A stretch of DNA of 64,000 nucleotides. Origin: Thermoleophilaceae bacterium (GTDB taxonomy: Bacteria > Actinomycetota > Thermoleophilia > Solirubrobacterales > Thermoleophilaceae). The notes below the pieces were generated by a model, which saw only the letters and a list, made by a program, of their open reading frames with translations, did no database searches and was not told where the DNA came from. Of the stretch, positions 42,164 to 50,222 are shown one piece after another. How positions within the stretch are numbered: position 1 is the stretch's first letter; each line of letters opens with the position of its first letter. The stretch is from the NCBI GenBank assembly GCA_036378175.1, contig DASUWY010000051.1, positions 62,001-126,000 of the forward strand, read 5' to 3'. The position numbers were made by a program, and so were the translations under genes.

Positions 42164-43689
42164 ACGGAAGCGCCCAGGGCCTCGTGGTGCTCGCGCCCAT
42201 CCCCCTTGATGCCCGCGCGGCTCGCGTTGGATCTGCCGAGGCGCATGTGGTCTACAGCGGCATCGGTTCCAGGCTGTCGCGCCGTGCGGCCGAGCGCGCG
42301 CTGCGCGCACCCGGCTCCGCCGTGGCCGTGACGGGTGTGTGCATGGCCATCGACCCCTCGCTGGAGGCGGGCGATCTCGTGCTCGCCAACGAGATCCGCT
42401 ACCCGGACGGCACCGTGCCCATCCCCGCGGCGGGAATTCTTGCGGGCGCGCTGCGCCGCGCGGGAATCGAGGTGCGCGTGGGTCCGATCGTCTCGAATCC
42501 GCACGGCATCGCCCTGCTGCGCAGCAAGCGCGCGCAGCTCCGAGAGAGCGGCGCGATCGCGGCCGACACCGGGTCGGGCTGGCTGGCGAACGGCGCCGGC
42601 GGCCGCCCGTTTGCCGTGCTGCGCGCCGTGGTGCGCAGCGGCTCCAACCAGCTTGGGCGGCCGCTCGTGGCGGCCGCCAGCGGGGCGCGGGCGCACCGGG
42701 CGCTCGCCGAGGCCACCTGGGTGCTCGACCGCTGGGCGCATGCCGTCGCGCCGCGCCGGGTGCTGCTGGCGGCGCCGCGCGCGTCATGCGCGGGGGTGGA
42801 GCGCGCGATCGAGGTGGTGGAGAGGGCGCTCGAGCGCCACGGCGCGCCGGTGTTCGTGCGCCGCCAGATCGTCCACAACCGGCATGTGGTGGCCGAACTC
42901 GAGGAGCGCGGCGCCGTGTTCGTGAACGAGGTGGACGAGGTGCCGGAGGGCGCTACCACTGTGCTCTCCGCTCACGGCGTCGCGCCGGTGGTGCGCGGCA
43001 TGGCGGCGGAACGCGACCTCAACCTGATCGACGCCACCTGCCCGCTCGTGGGCAAGGTTCACCGCGAGGCGCGCCAGTTCGCCGATGCCGGCTACACGAT
43101 CATCCTCATCGGCCACGCCGGGCACGACGAGGTGGAGGGCACGCTCGGCCACGCGCCCGAGCGAATCAAGCTCGTGGCGAGCGTGGAGGAGGCCGAGACG
43201 GTGGAGGTGGACGACCCGGGCCGGGTGGCCTACCTCACTCAGACCACGCTTGCCGTGGACGAGACACGCGCGGTGATCGACGTGCTCGAGCGCCGTTTCC
43301 CGGATCTCGTGGGCCCGCGGTCCGACGACATCTGTTACGCCACGCAGAACCGCCAGGACGCTGTGCGCTCGCTCGCCGGCCAATGCGACACGGTGCTCGT
43401 GGTGGGCTCGCGGAACTCGTCCAACTCCAACCGCCTCGTGGAGGTGGTGCGGCGGCTCGGCACGCCCGCCTACCTGATCGACGACGAGGAGGACATCGAG
43501 CTGAGCTGGCTCGACGGCGCGCAGACGGTGGGGCTTGCCGCGGGAGCGTCGGCGCCGGAGCGGATCGTGCAGCGGGTGCTCGACTCGCTCGGCGGGCTCG
43601 GCCCGCTCGAGGTGGAGGAGCAGGCGGTGGCGAGGGAGACAGTGCGCTTCGGCCTCCCGCGCGAGCTGGGAGTCGCGCGCGGTGAGTGA
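42160..43689 (+). CDS. ispH: HpnG-like domain fused to IspH (HMBPP reductase)
   Basis: I start at ATG 42160, overlapping hpnE by 4 bp (509 residues). Residues about 200-490 are IspH, the [4Fe-4S] enzyme that makes IPP and DMAPP from HMBPP: the three cluster cysteines C210 (ASCAGV), C294 (DATCPLV) and C392 (DDICYATQNRQ), TQTTL and SSNSNRL are intact. Residues about 1-195 resemble the nucleoside-phosphorylase-like HpnG encoded at 45562. Where HpnG has DMES (M129, E130) and VVD (D151), this domain has DTGS (T137, G138) and VVR (R159). These positions normally bind ribose and base, so the domain is probably inactive and may be regulatory or structural. IspH supplies precursors for hopanoids. Confidence 0.9.
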   Translation: MNGSAQGLVVLAPIPLDARAARVGSAEAHVVYSGIGSRLSRRAAERALRAPGSAVAVTGVCMAIDPSLEAGDLVLANEIRYPDGTVPIPAAGILAGALRRAGIEVRVGPIVSNPHGIALLRSKRAQLRESGAIAADTGSGWLANGAGGRPFAVLRAVVRSGSNQLGRPLVAAASGARAHRALAEATWVLDRWAHAVAPRRVLLAAPRASCAGVERAIEVVERALERHGAPVFVRRQIVHNRHVVAELEERGAVFVNEVDEVPEGATTVLSAHGVAPVVRGMAAERDLNLIDATCPLVGKVHREARQFADAGYTIILIGHAGHDEVEGTLGHAPERIKLVASVEEAETVEVDDPGRVAYLTQTTLAVDETRAVIDVLERRFPDLVGPRSDDICYATQNRQDAVRSLAGQCDTVLVVGSRNSSNSNRLVEVVRRLGTPAYLIDDEEDIELSWLDGAQTVGLAAGASAPERIVQRVLDSLGGLGPLEVEEQAVARETVRFGLPRELGVARGE

Positions 43690-45565
43690 CGTCTCCGTCG
43701 CGCCCTCGCGGGCCGACGAGGCGGCCCGCGACGCTCTCGCACACGCGCGCGAGCACCTGCTCTCGCTGCAGCGCGCCGACGGCTACTGGCGCGGCCTGCT
43801 CGAGACCAACGTGTCGATGGACGCGGAGGACCTGCTGCTGCGTGAGTTCCTCGGCATCCGCGAGGAGGAGCGCAGCCGGCTGTCCGCCAACTGGATCCGT
43901 TCGCAGCAGCGCGAGGACGGCAGCTGGGGCAACTTCTACGGCGCGCCGGGCGATCTCTCCACGACGGTGGAGTCCTACGCCGCGCTGAGGCTCTGCGGTG
44001 ATCCGCTCGATGCCGATCACATGGTGCGCGCCCGCGAGTTCATCCTCGCGCACGGCGGCGTGGAGAACGCACGCGTGTTCACGCACATCTGGCTCGCGCT
44101 GTTCGGCATCTGGTCCTGGGACCACATCCCGGCGCTGCCCCCGGAGCTGATGCTGCTGCCGGGCGGGGCGCCGGTGAGCATCTACTCGTTCGCCTGCTGG
44201 GGCAGGCAGACCGTGGCCGCGCTCACGGTGGTGTGGGCGCACCGCCCGGTGCGGCCGCTTCCCTTCGGCCTCGAGGAGCTGTTCACGGGGGTGCCGCGCG
44301 GCGTCGAGCGCGGATCGCTGCGCACGCTGCGCGGCTGGTTCGGTGTGCTCGACCGCGCGTTGCGCGCCTACGAGCGCCGGCCCCTTCGCTGGCTGCGGCG
44401 GATCGCCCTCACGCGTGCCGAGAGCTGGATCATCGCCCGCCAGGAGGCCGACGGCTCGTGGGGCGGGATCCAGCCGCCGTGGGTCTACTCGATGATGGCG
44501 CTCGACCTTCAGGGCTATCCGATCGACCACCCGCTGATGCAGGCGTCGCTCGAGGGCCTCGAGTCGTTCACCGTCTACGAGGAGGATCGCTGCTGGCTCG
44601 AGGCCTGCCAGTCGCCCGTTTGGGACACGGCCCTGGCGATCATCGCGCTGCGCGACGCGGGCATCGCAGCCGATGATCCGGCCCTGATCCGCGCGGCCGA
44701 CTGGCTTCTCGACGAGGAGGTGCGCCTGCGCGGCGACTGGGCGGTGCGGCGCCCCGCGCTTGAGCCCGGCGGCTGGGCGTTCGAGTTCGAGAACGACAAC
44801 TACCCGGACATCGACGACACCGCCGAGGTGGTGCTGGCGCTGCGGCGCGTGGCGCACCCGGATCGCGAGCGGGTGGACGCGGCGGTGCGGCGGGGCGTGA
44901 ACTGGATCGTGGGGATGCAGTCCTCGAACGATGGCTGGGGCGCCTTTGACGCCGACAACTTTCACGGCCTGGTGGAGAAGCACCCGTTCTGCGACTTCGG
45001 CGAGGTGACCGATCCGCCGAGCGCCGACGTGACGGCGCACGCGATCGAGATGCTCGCCGCCGAGGGCATGGCGCACGGCGAGCCCGCGAGGCGCGGCCTC
45101 GCATGGCTGTTGCGCGAGCAGGAGGCCGACGGCTCCTGGTACGGGCGCTGGGGCGTGAACTACGTGTATGGAACCGGCGCGGCGCTGCCCGCCCTCGCGG
45201 CCATGGGCGTGGCGAGCGACGACCCGGCGATGCGGCGCGCGGTGGAGTGGCTGCGCGCGCACCAGAACGAGGACGGCGGCTGGGGCGAGGACTGCCGCTC
45301 GTACGTGGACCGCTCCTGGAGCGGGCGCGGCGAGTCCACCGCGTCGCAGACGGCGTGGGCTCTGATCGGGCTGCACGCTGCCGGGCACCCGCGCGACGAG
45401 ATGGTCGATCGCGCTCTCACATGGCTCTCCTCGACCCAGCGCGAGGACGGCACCTGGGACGAGCCGTACTACACCGGCACCGGCTTCCCCGGCGACTTCT
45501 ACATCAACTACCACCTGTACCGGCTCGTGTTCCCGGTCACGGCGCTCGGGCGCTGGGTCGCGTGA
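43682..45565 (+). CDS. shc: Squalene-hopene cyclase
   Basis: The 627-residue protein starts at GTG 43682, overlapping the IspH fusion by 8 bp. It has the catalytic DIDDTA motif (D376, D378, D379) that protonates the terminal double bond of squalene, and many QW repeats of the alpha/alpha barrels (for example QREDGSWG, QEADGSW, QNEDGGWG). Length and layout match SHC/HpnF enzymes of about 630 residues. It is a monotopic membrane enzyme making hopene and hopanol. The gene lies centrally between hpnC-hpnE and hpnG-hpnH. Confidence 0.95.
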   Translation: MSDVSVAPSRADEAARDALAHAREHLLSLQRADGYWRGLLETNVSMDAEDLLLREFLGIREEERSRLSANWIRSQQREDGSWGNFYGAPGDLSTTVESYAALRLCGDPLDADHMVRAREFILAHGGVENARVFTHIWLALFGIWSWDHIPALPPELMLLPGGAPVSIYSFACWGRQTVAALTVVWAHRPVRPLPFGLEELFTGVPRGVERGSLRTLRGWFGVLDRALRAYERRPLRWLRRIALTRAESWIIARQEADGSWGGIQPPWVYSMMALDLQGYPIDHPLMQASLEGLESFTVYEEDRCWLEACQSPVWDTALAIIALRDAGIAADDPALIRAADWLLDEEVRLRGDWAVRRPALEPGGWAFEFENDNYPDIDDTAEVVLALRRVAHPDRERVDAAVRRGVNWIVGMQSSNDGWGAFDADNFHGLVEKHPFCDFGEVTDPPSADVTAHAIEMLAAEGMAHGEPARRGLAWLLREQEADGSWYGRWGVNYVYGTGAALPALAAMGVASDDPAMRRAVEWLRAHQNEDGGWGEDCRSYVDRSWSGRGESTASQTAWALIGLHAAGHPRDEMVDRALTWLSSTQREDGTWDEPYYTGTGFPGDFYINYHLYRLVFPVTALGRWVA

Positions 45566-46146
45566 GCGGAGGGTTGCTCGTGCTCGCGCCGTTGCGGATA
45601 GAGGCATTCGCCGCCCGCCGGGCCGGCCGCGTGATGCGGACGGGGATGGGGCCCGACCGCGCTCGCGCCGCCGCGGCGCGGGCCGCTGCGGTGCCGGCGC
45701 GGGCGGTCGCGGTGCTCGGCTTCTGTGGTGCGCTTGCCGACGACCTGCAGCCAGGCGACCTGGTCCTCGCGGACGAGCTGCGCGGCGATGGGGCGGCTCT
45801 TCAGTGCCAGCGCTTACCGCAGCTGGTGAAGGAGCTCTCCGGATCGGGCCTCACCGTCCGCCAAGGCCCGATCGTCTCGGTGCCCAAGCTCTCGCGGGGG
45901 GCCGAGCGGGCACGTCTGGCGGCGGATGGCTCGATCGCCGTCGACATGGAGTCGGTCTGGCTGGCGACAGCCGCAGCCGATCGCCCGTTTGCCGCGCTTC
46001 GCGCGGTGGTAGACACGCCCACTCGTGAACTTGTCCGATTTTCGACAATGACAGGCGGGATTAAGGCGTATCGTGCTTTAGGAAGCGCTGCACGAGCGCT
46101 CGAGAACTGGACCGCAACGCTGCCCGACCCAACCAAGGAGACCTGA
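45562..46146 (+). CDS. hpnG: Adenosylhopane nucleoside phosphorylase/nucleosidase HpnG
   Basis: I start at GTG 45562, overlapping shc by 4 bp. The 194-residue protein belongs to the nucleoside phosphorylase superfamily: AVLGFCGAL at about 50, AVDMESVWLA with the ribose-binding Met-Glu pair (M129, E130) and RAVVDTP with the base-recognising Asp (D151). In hopanoid synthesis HpnG removes adenine from adenosylhopane on the way to ribosylhopane. Its last 25 codons use unusually AT-rich codons, including a TTA leucine codon at 46078. hpnH starts 3 bases after its stop. Confidence 0.85.
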   Translation: MSGGLLVLAPLRIEAFAARRAGRVMRTGMGPDRARAAAARAAAVPARAVAVLGFCGALADDLQPGDLVLADELRGDGAALQCQRLPQLVKELSGSGLTVRQGPIVSVPKLSRGAERARLAADGSIAVDMESVWLATAAADRPFAALRAVVDTPTRELVRFSTMTGGIKAYRALGSAARALENWTATLPDPTKET

Positions 46147-46149
46147 CAT

Positions 46150-47154
46150 ATGCCGGTACCCCTCAGGCAGAGCGTGAGAGTGGGCTCTTATCTCATGAAG
46201 CAGAAGCTCCGCGGCGTGGAGAAGTTCCCGCTGCTCGTCGAGCTCGAGCCGCTCTTCCAGTGCAACCTGGCCTGCTCCTTCTGCGGGAAGATCCAGCATC
46301 CCGAGCACATCCTCAAGCAGCGGATGCCGGTGGATCAGGCGATCGGCGCGATCGAGGAATGCGGGGCGCCGATGGTCTCCATAGCGGGCGGGGAGCCGCT
46401 GGTTCATCCCGAGATCCACGTGATGGTGGAGGAGCTCCTCAAGCGCAAGAAGTTCGTCTTTCTCTGCACCAACGCGATCCTGCTCGAGAAGAAGATGGAC
46501 AATTTCAAGCCGTCGCCCTACTTCACCTGGGTCGTGCATCTCGACGGCCTGCGCGAGCGGCACGACCAGTTCGTGGAGCGCGACGGGATCTTCGACAAGG
46601 CGGTGGCCGGGATCAGGGAGGCCAAGGCGCGCGGCTTCCGGGTGGGGACCAACACCACCTTCCTCAACACGGACACGCCCGACACCGTGAAGGAGGTGCT
46701 CGACTTCCTCAACGACGAGCTCGAGGTCGACACCATTCAGATCTCGCCCGCGTATGCGTACGAGAAGGCGCCGGACCAGGACCACTTCCCGGGCGTCGAG
46801 CAGACGCGCGCGCTGTTCTCGGCCGCGTTCGCCGACGGCGGCCGCAAGAAGTGGCGCCTCAACCACTCGCCCCTCTTCCTCGACTTCCTCGAGGGCAAGG
46901 TGGACTACCAGTGCACGCCGTGGGGGATTCCGAGCTACTCGATCTTCGGCTGGCAGCGCCCCTGCTACCTGATGGGCGACGGCTACGCGAAGACCTACAA
47001 GGAGCTGATCGAGACCACCGACTGGTCGAAGTACGGCCGCGGCAACGACGACCGGTGCAACAACTGCATGGCCCATTGCGGCTACGAGCCCACCGCCGTG
47101 CTGGCCACGAGCAAGTCGCTCAAGGAGTCGGTGCGCGCGATGGCGATGAGGTGA
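46150..47154 (+). CDS. hpnH: Radical SAM adenosylhopane synthase HpnH
   Basis: The 334-residue protein starts at ATG 46150 with AAGGAG nine bases upstream (46135-46140). The radical SAM cluster motif CNLACSFC (C38, C42, C45) is followed by SIAGGEPLVHPEI, a SAM-binding GGE-type motif, and a C-terminal cysteine group (CNNCMAHCGYEP). HpnH joins the 5'-deoxyadenosyl radical to hopene, giving adenosylhopane, the first step to extended hopanoids. The last 35 bases overlap the convergent AbiEi-like gene. The operon appears to end here. Confidence 0.93.
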   Translation: MPVPLRQSVRVGSYLMKQKLRGVEKFPLLVELEPLFQCNLACSFCGKIQHPEHILKQRMPVDQAIGAIEECGAPMVSIAGGEPLVHPEIHVMVEELLKRKKFVFLCTNAILLEKKMDNFKPSPYFTWVVHLDGLRERHDQFVERDGIFDKAVAGIREAKARGFRVGTNTTFLNTDTPDTVKEVLDFLNDELEVDTIQISPAYAYEKAPDQDHFPGVEQTRALFSAAFADGGRKKWRLNHSPLFLDFLEGKVDYQCTPWGIPSYSIFGWQRPCYLMGDGYAKTYKELIETTDWSKYGRGNDDRCNNCMAHCGYEPTAVLATSKSLKESVRAMAMR

Positions 47155-48076
47155 GACGCCGGCGAATCGCGGCCGCAAGGTCGTCCGGCTCGCGCGTGAG
47201 CCAGCGATGAGTCACGCGCAGCAGGCGATGGTTCTCCCCTAGGACCGCATCCCGCCGCCGATCCTCTTCGAAGGAGCGACGCGTTTTGTGGTGTTCCCAG
47301 GTGTCGAGCTCGACGATGAGTCGCGCCTCGGGCCAGTAGGCGTCCACCGTGTAGCCGTCGACGCTGACATTCATGGCGGGCGCTTCGATTTCGTAGCGTC
47401 TACAGAACGCAATAAGGAGGCGCTCCATCTTGCTGCGCGTGTGCATGGCTTCCGGCTCGATCTCCCTTATTGCCTGCCGTAGGGGTTGGATCCCACGGCG
47501 CCCGCGGTTCCTGCCGATGCACGCTTCGATTTCCTGGACGTCCAGCGCCTGCATCCGCTCAGCCTGCTCGAGCGCATAGACAAGCTTGCGCCGCGGCAGC
47601 ACCTCGGCGAGGTCGACGAGCGTGCGCGCGAGGCTGGTCACCGGGATCCCGTCGACTTCATCGCGATCGTCGGGGTGCAGGCGGCGCGCGCGATGGACCC
47701 TGATTCCGTCGCGGCCGGCACAGCGACCACGGAGAACGGTCACATCGATGTCGCTCCACGCCGACCCCAGAAGATTCCGGTGGGCTCCCGCGCTTCTGTG
47801 GCTCAGCAGCGCACCGTCTCCGCAAGACAAGACGGCGCCCATGAACCGTCCCCGTGGCGACGGAGTGGGAGTCCCGACCGCGTACACGCCGGTGAACAGC
47901 GGGTGCAGCCGGCCGATGTGAACGCGGTACTCGATCGCGTCCTCCCCGATGCCGAGCTCGACCAGCTGCCGGCGCGCGATCACCGATCCCTGGGAATCGG
48001 CAAGCTGCGCCAGCTCCCACTCACCTGGACCATATTTACCGTGAAGAGCACGGAAAATATGGTCCACGTCGGTCAT
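47120..48076 (-). CDS. AbiEi antitoxin-like / DUF559 endonuclease-like protein
   Basis: The 318-residue protein starts at ATG 48076. Its N-terminal part (about 15-60) resembles the winged-helix domain of type IV toxin-antitoxin AbiEi proteins (ARRQLVELGIGEDAIEYRV, GRLHPLFTGVYAVG). The C-terminal part (about 215-318) resembles the restriction-endonuclease-like DUF559 fold (TVDAYWPEARLIVELDTWEHH, RRRDAVLGENHRLLRVTHRWL). No partner toxin gene lies next to it, so a working TA pair is unproven. The 3' end overlaps hpnH by 35 bp. Codons about 5-17 form a long palindrome with unusual AT-rich codons. Function in regulation or defence is unknown. Confidence 0.75.
   Translation of the reverse strand: MTDVDHIFRALHGKYGPGEWELAQLADSQGSVIARRQLVELGIGEDAIEYRVHIGRLHPLFTGVYAVGTPTPSPRGRFMGAVLSCGDGALLSHRSAGAHRNLLGSAWSDIDVTVLRGRCAGRDGIRVHRARRLHPDDRDEVDGIPVTSLARTLVDLAEVLPRRKLVYALEQAERMQALDVQEIEACIGRNRGRRGIQPLRQAIREIEPEAMHTRSKMERLLIAFCRRYEIEAPAMNVSVDGYTVDAYWPEARLIVELDTWEHHKTRRSFEEDRRRDAVLGENHRLLRVTHRWLTREPDDLAAAIRRRLTSSPSRAPTP
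48027..48065. repeat. Long inverted repeat inside the AbiEi-like gene
   Basis: Arms of 17 bases (48027-48043 and 48049-48065) pair with one mismatch around a 5-base loop (AAGAG). The left arm starts GGACCATATTT and the right arm ends AAATATGGTCC. The element lies within about codons 5-17 of the AbiEi-like gene and is much more AT-rich than the surroundings. It could be an operator for the protein or a translation-controlling hairpin in its mRNA. Confidence 0.8.
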
Positions 48077-48154
48077 GCGCCGACGATTTCACGACCGGAG
48101 TAACGCCTCCAGGCGCTCCGGCAACAACCTCGCGACGGGTTTGTAACGAAGGCG

Positions 48155-48484
48155 CTACAGCTGCTCGAGCTGGCCCTCGCGGTCCTCGGCTTCGGCCTCG
48201 TGCCGGGCGGCGAAGCGCTTCGACCGCTCGGCCTGCGCCTCGAGCTGCTCGGCCTCGGCGAGATGGCGCGCCGCCTCGTCGCGGTGCGCTGCCGCCTGCG
48301 GTTCGAGCTCGGACGCACGTGAGGAGTGCGCCGCCGCCTCCTGGCGATGGCCGCCCAGCTCGGACTCGAGCCGTTCGCGGCGCCGCGCCTTCCCGATCGT
48401 GCGCCGGCGCGCCTCGAAGGCGAGCACCGCGGCCACGACGATTACGGCGGCGATGATGATCAGAACGATGGCGAGTGTGCTCAT
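48155..48484 (-). CDS. Small membrane-anchored coiled-coil protein
   Basis: The 109-residue protein starts at ATG 48484; a GTG two codons earlier is also possible. A single hydrophobic segment (about 3-22, LAIVLIIIAAVIVVAAVLAF) is followed by an alpha-helical tail very rich in Ala, Glu, Arg and His, with heptad-like spacing, so a membrane-tethered coiled coil is likely. I recognise no family. No ribosome-binding site is clear, but the composition (strong hydrophobic block then charged helix) is unlike a shadow frame. Function unknown. Confidence 0.6.
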   Translation of the reverse strand: MSTLAIVLIIIAAVIVVAAVLAFEARRRTIGKARRRERLESELGGHRQEAAAHSSRASELEPQAAAHRDEAARHLAEAEQLEAQAERSKRFAARHEAEAEDREGQLEQL

Positions 48485-48539
48485 GCGCACAGCTGTACCC
48501 GGGCTGACATTCGCCTAGGCCCGAGCTTCGGCGCCAGGA

Positions 48540-48553
48540 GTGATGTACATCAC
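48540..48553. promoter_or_regulatory. Perfect 14-bp palindrome upstream of the monooxygenase gene
   Basis: GTGATGTACATCAC is fully self-complementary and lies 65 bases before the monooxygenase ATG at 48618. It has the size of a TetR/GntR-type operator. A possible promoter (TTTACC near 48556, TACTGT near 48569) lies just downstream. No regulator gene is adjacent, so the binding protein is unknown. Confidence 0.5.
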
Positions 48554-48617
48554 TGTTTACCACGCGCTACTGTGGGGTAATGCACAGGACGGGAGATCGG
48601 GCGAACGAGGGGGACGC

Positions 48618-50135
48618 ATGAGCAGCGCCAGCAATGGGACGGTCAAGTCGCTTCCGGAGCACGTCCGGTTCGCGATAGTGGGGAGCGGCTTCGCGGGCAT
48701 CGGCTGCGGAATCCGCCTGAAGCAGGAGGGCGAGAACGACTTCCTGATCCTCGAGCGCGCCGGCGACGTGGGCGGCACGTGGCGGGACAACACCTATCCC
48801 GGCTGCGCGTGCGACGTGCCATCGCACCTCTACTCGTTCTCCTTCGAGCCGAACCCGAACTGGAGCCGCACGTTCTCGCCCCAGCCGGAGATCTGGGACT
48901 ACCTGCGCCACTGCACGAAGAAGTACGGCATCGAGCCCCACATCCGCTTCAACCACATGGTCACCGAGGCGGCCTGGGACGACGAGGCGGAGGTGTGGCG
49001 TGTGGAGACCGAGCAGGGCAGCCTCACTGCCGACTTCCTCATCGCGGGTGTGGGACCGCTGAGCGATCCGCGGCTGCCGGACATCCCGGGCATCGAGAGC
49101 TTCGAGGGGCGCATGTTCCACACGGCGCGCTGGGATCACGACTACGACCTGCGCGGCAAGCGCGTGGCGGTGATCGGCACCGGCGCGTCGTCGATCCAGG
49201 TGGTGCCGAAGATCCAGCCGCTCGTGGGCAAGCTGCACGTGTTCCAGCGCACGGCGCCGTGGATCGTCCCGCAGCGCGACCGCGAGCTCACCAGGCTCGA
49301 GAAGCGCCTGTACAAGCTCTTCCCGCCCGCCCAGCTCGCGATGCGCGCGGCGATCTACTGGATGCGCGAGCTGTTCGTGATCGGCTTCATGCACCCGCGC
49401 GAGGGAGGCGTGAACGAGAAGCTCGCCCGCACGCATCTGCAGCGGCAGGTGAAGGATCCCGAGCTGCGCGCGAAGCTCACGCCGAACTACCGCATGGGCT
49501 GCAAGCGGGTGCTGATCTCAGACAGCTACTACCCCGCGCTGCAGCAGCCCAATGCCGAGGTGGTCACCGACCGCATCACGGAGATCAGGCCGCACTCGAT
49601 CGTCACGGCGGACGGCGAGGAGCGCGAGGTGGACGCGATCGTTCTCGGCACGGGCTTCCACGTGACCGACATGCCGGTGGCCGAGTACGTGAAGGGGCGC
49701 GGGGGTCGCACGATGGCCGACATGTGGCAGGGCAGCCCGCAGGCGTATCTCGGCAGCACGGTGGCCGGGTTCCCCAACCTGTTCTTCCTGGTTGGGCCGA
49801 ACACGGGTCTTGGCCACAACTCGATCGTGTTCATGATCGAGTCGCAGCTCAACTACCTGGCCGAGTGCCTGGAGCACATGAAGGTGCGCGACGCGGACGT
49901 GTTCGAGGTGCGCGACGACGTGCAGGAGCGCTTCAACGCGCGCATCCAGAAGCAGCTCGAGGGCACGGTGTGGAACTCGGGCGGCTGCGCCAGCTGGTAC
50001 ATCGACGAGAACGGCAAGAACACGACGATCTGGCCGGGCTTCACCTGGCCGTACCGCCAGCAGACGCGCCACTTCAATCCGGCGGACTACGCGCTCACCG
50101 CGAGGCGCCGGGCGCCGCAGCCCGTGGCCGCCTGA
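48618..50135 (+). CDS. Flavin-containing Baeyer-Villiger-type monooxygenase
   Basis: I prefer ATG 48618 (505 residues), because a GAGGGGGA tract stands just before it and the FAD motif follows soon; an ATG at 48540 would put the palindrome inside the gene. FAIVGSGFAGIGCG binds FAD, VAVIGTGASSIQV binds NADPH, and FEGRMFHTARWD between them matches the Baeyer-Villiger fingerprint FxGxxxHxxxW(P/D). Such enzymes insert oxygen into ketones or oxidise alkyl chains and amines. No operon partner is seen. Substrate unknown. Confidence 0.87.
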   Translation: MSSASNGTVKSLPEHVRFAIVGSGFAGIGCGIRLKQEGENDFLILERAGDVGGTWRDNTYPGCACDVPSHLYSFSFEPNPNWSRTFSPQPEIWDYLRHCTKKYGIEPHIRFNHMVTEAAWDDEAEVWRVETEQGSLTADFLIAGVGPLSDPRLPDIPGIESFEGRMFHTARWDHDYDLRGKRVAVIGTGASSIQVVPKIQPLVGKLHVFQRTAPWIVPQRDRELTRLEKRLYKLFPPAQLAMRAAIYWMRELFVIGFMHPREGGVNEKLARTHLQRQVKDPELRAKLTPNYRMGCKRVLISDSYYPALQQPNAEVVTDRITEIRPHSIVTADGEEREVDAIVLGTGFHVTDMPVAEYVKGRGGRTMADMWQGSPQAYLGSTVAGFPNLFFLVGPNTGLGHNSIVFMIESQLNYLAECLEHMKVRDADVFEVRDDVQERFNARIQKQLEGTVWNSGGCASWYIDENGKNTTIWPGFTWPYRQQTRHFNPADYALTARRRAPQPVAA

Positions 50136-50169
50136 GCCACTTCACCCAACGGCGGTAATCCACTTTGCA

Positions 50170-50204
50170 CCCCCCGATCGGGGGGCGTATATTCCCGCGC
50201 GGGA
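50170..50204. promoter_or_regulatory. Two adjacent palindromes upstream of the secreted repeat protein
   Basis: A 16-bp palindrome CCCCCCGATCGGGGGG (50170-50185) is followed by TCCCGCGCGGGA (50193-50204), with GTATATT between them. The first may terminate transcription of the monooxygenase gene. The AT-rich spacer with the second palindrome may be part of the promoter or operator of the gene starting at 50223. Confidence 0.45.
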
Positions 50205-50222
50205 GGCGACCGGTTTCTCGCC

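Noticed and set aside
41764-43689. Extended IspH fusion of 641 residues
   Set aside because: The first 132 residues run in the wrong frame through hpnE; ATG 42160 gives the 4-bp overlap and the start of the HpnG-like fold.
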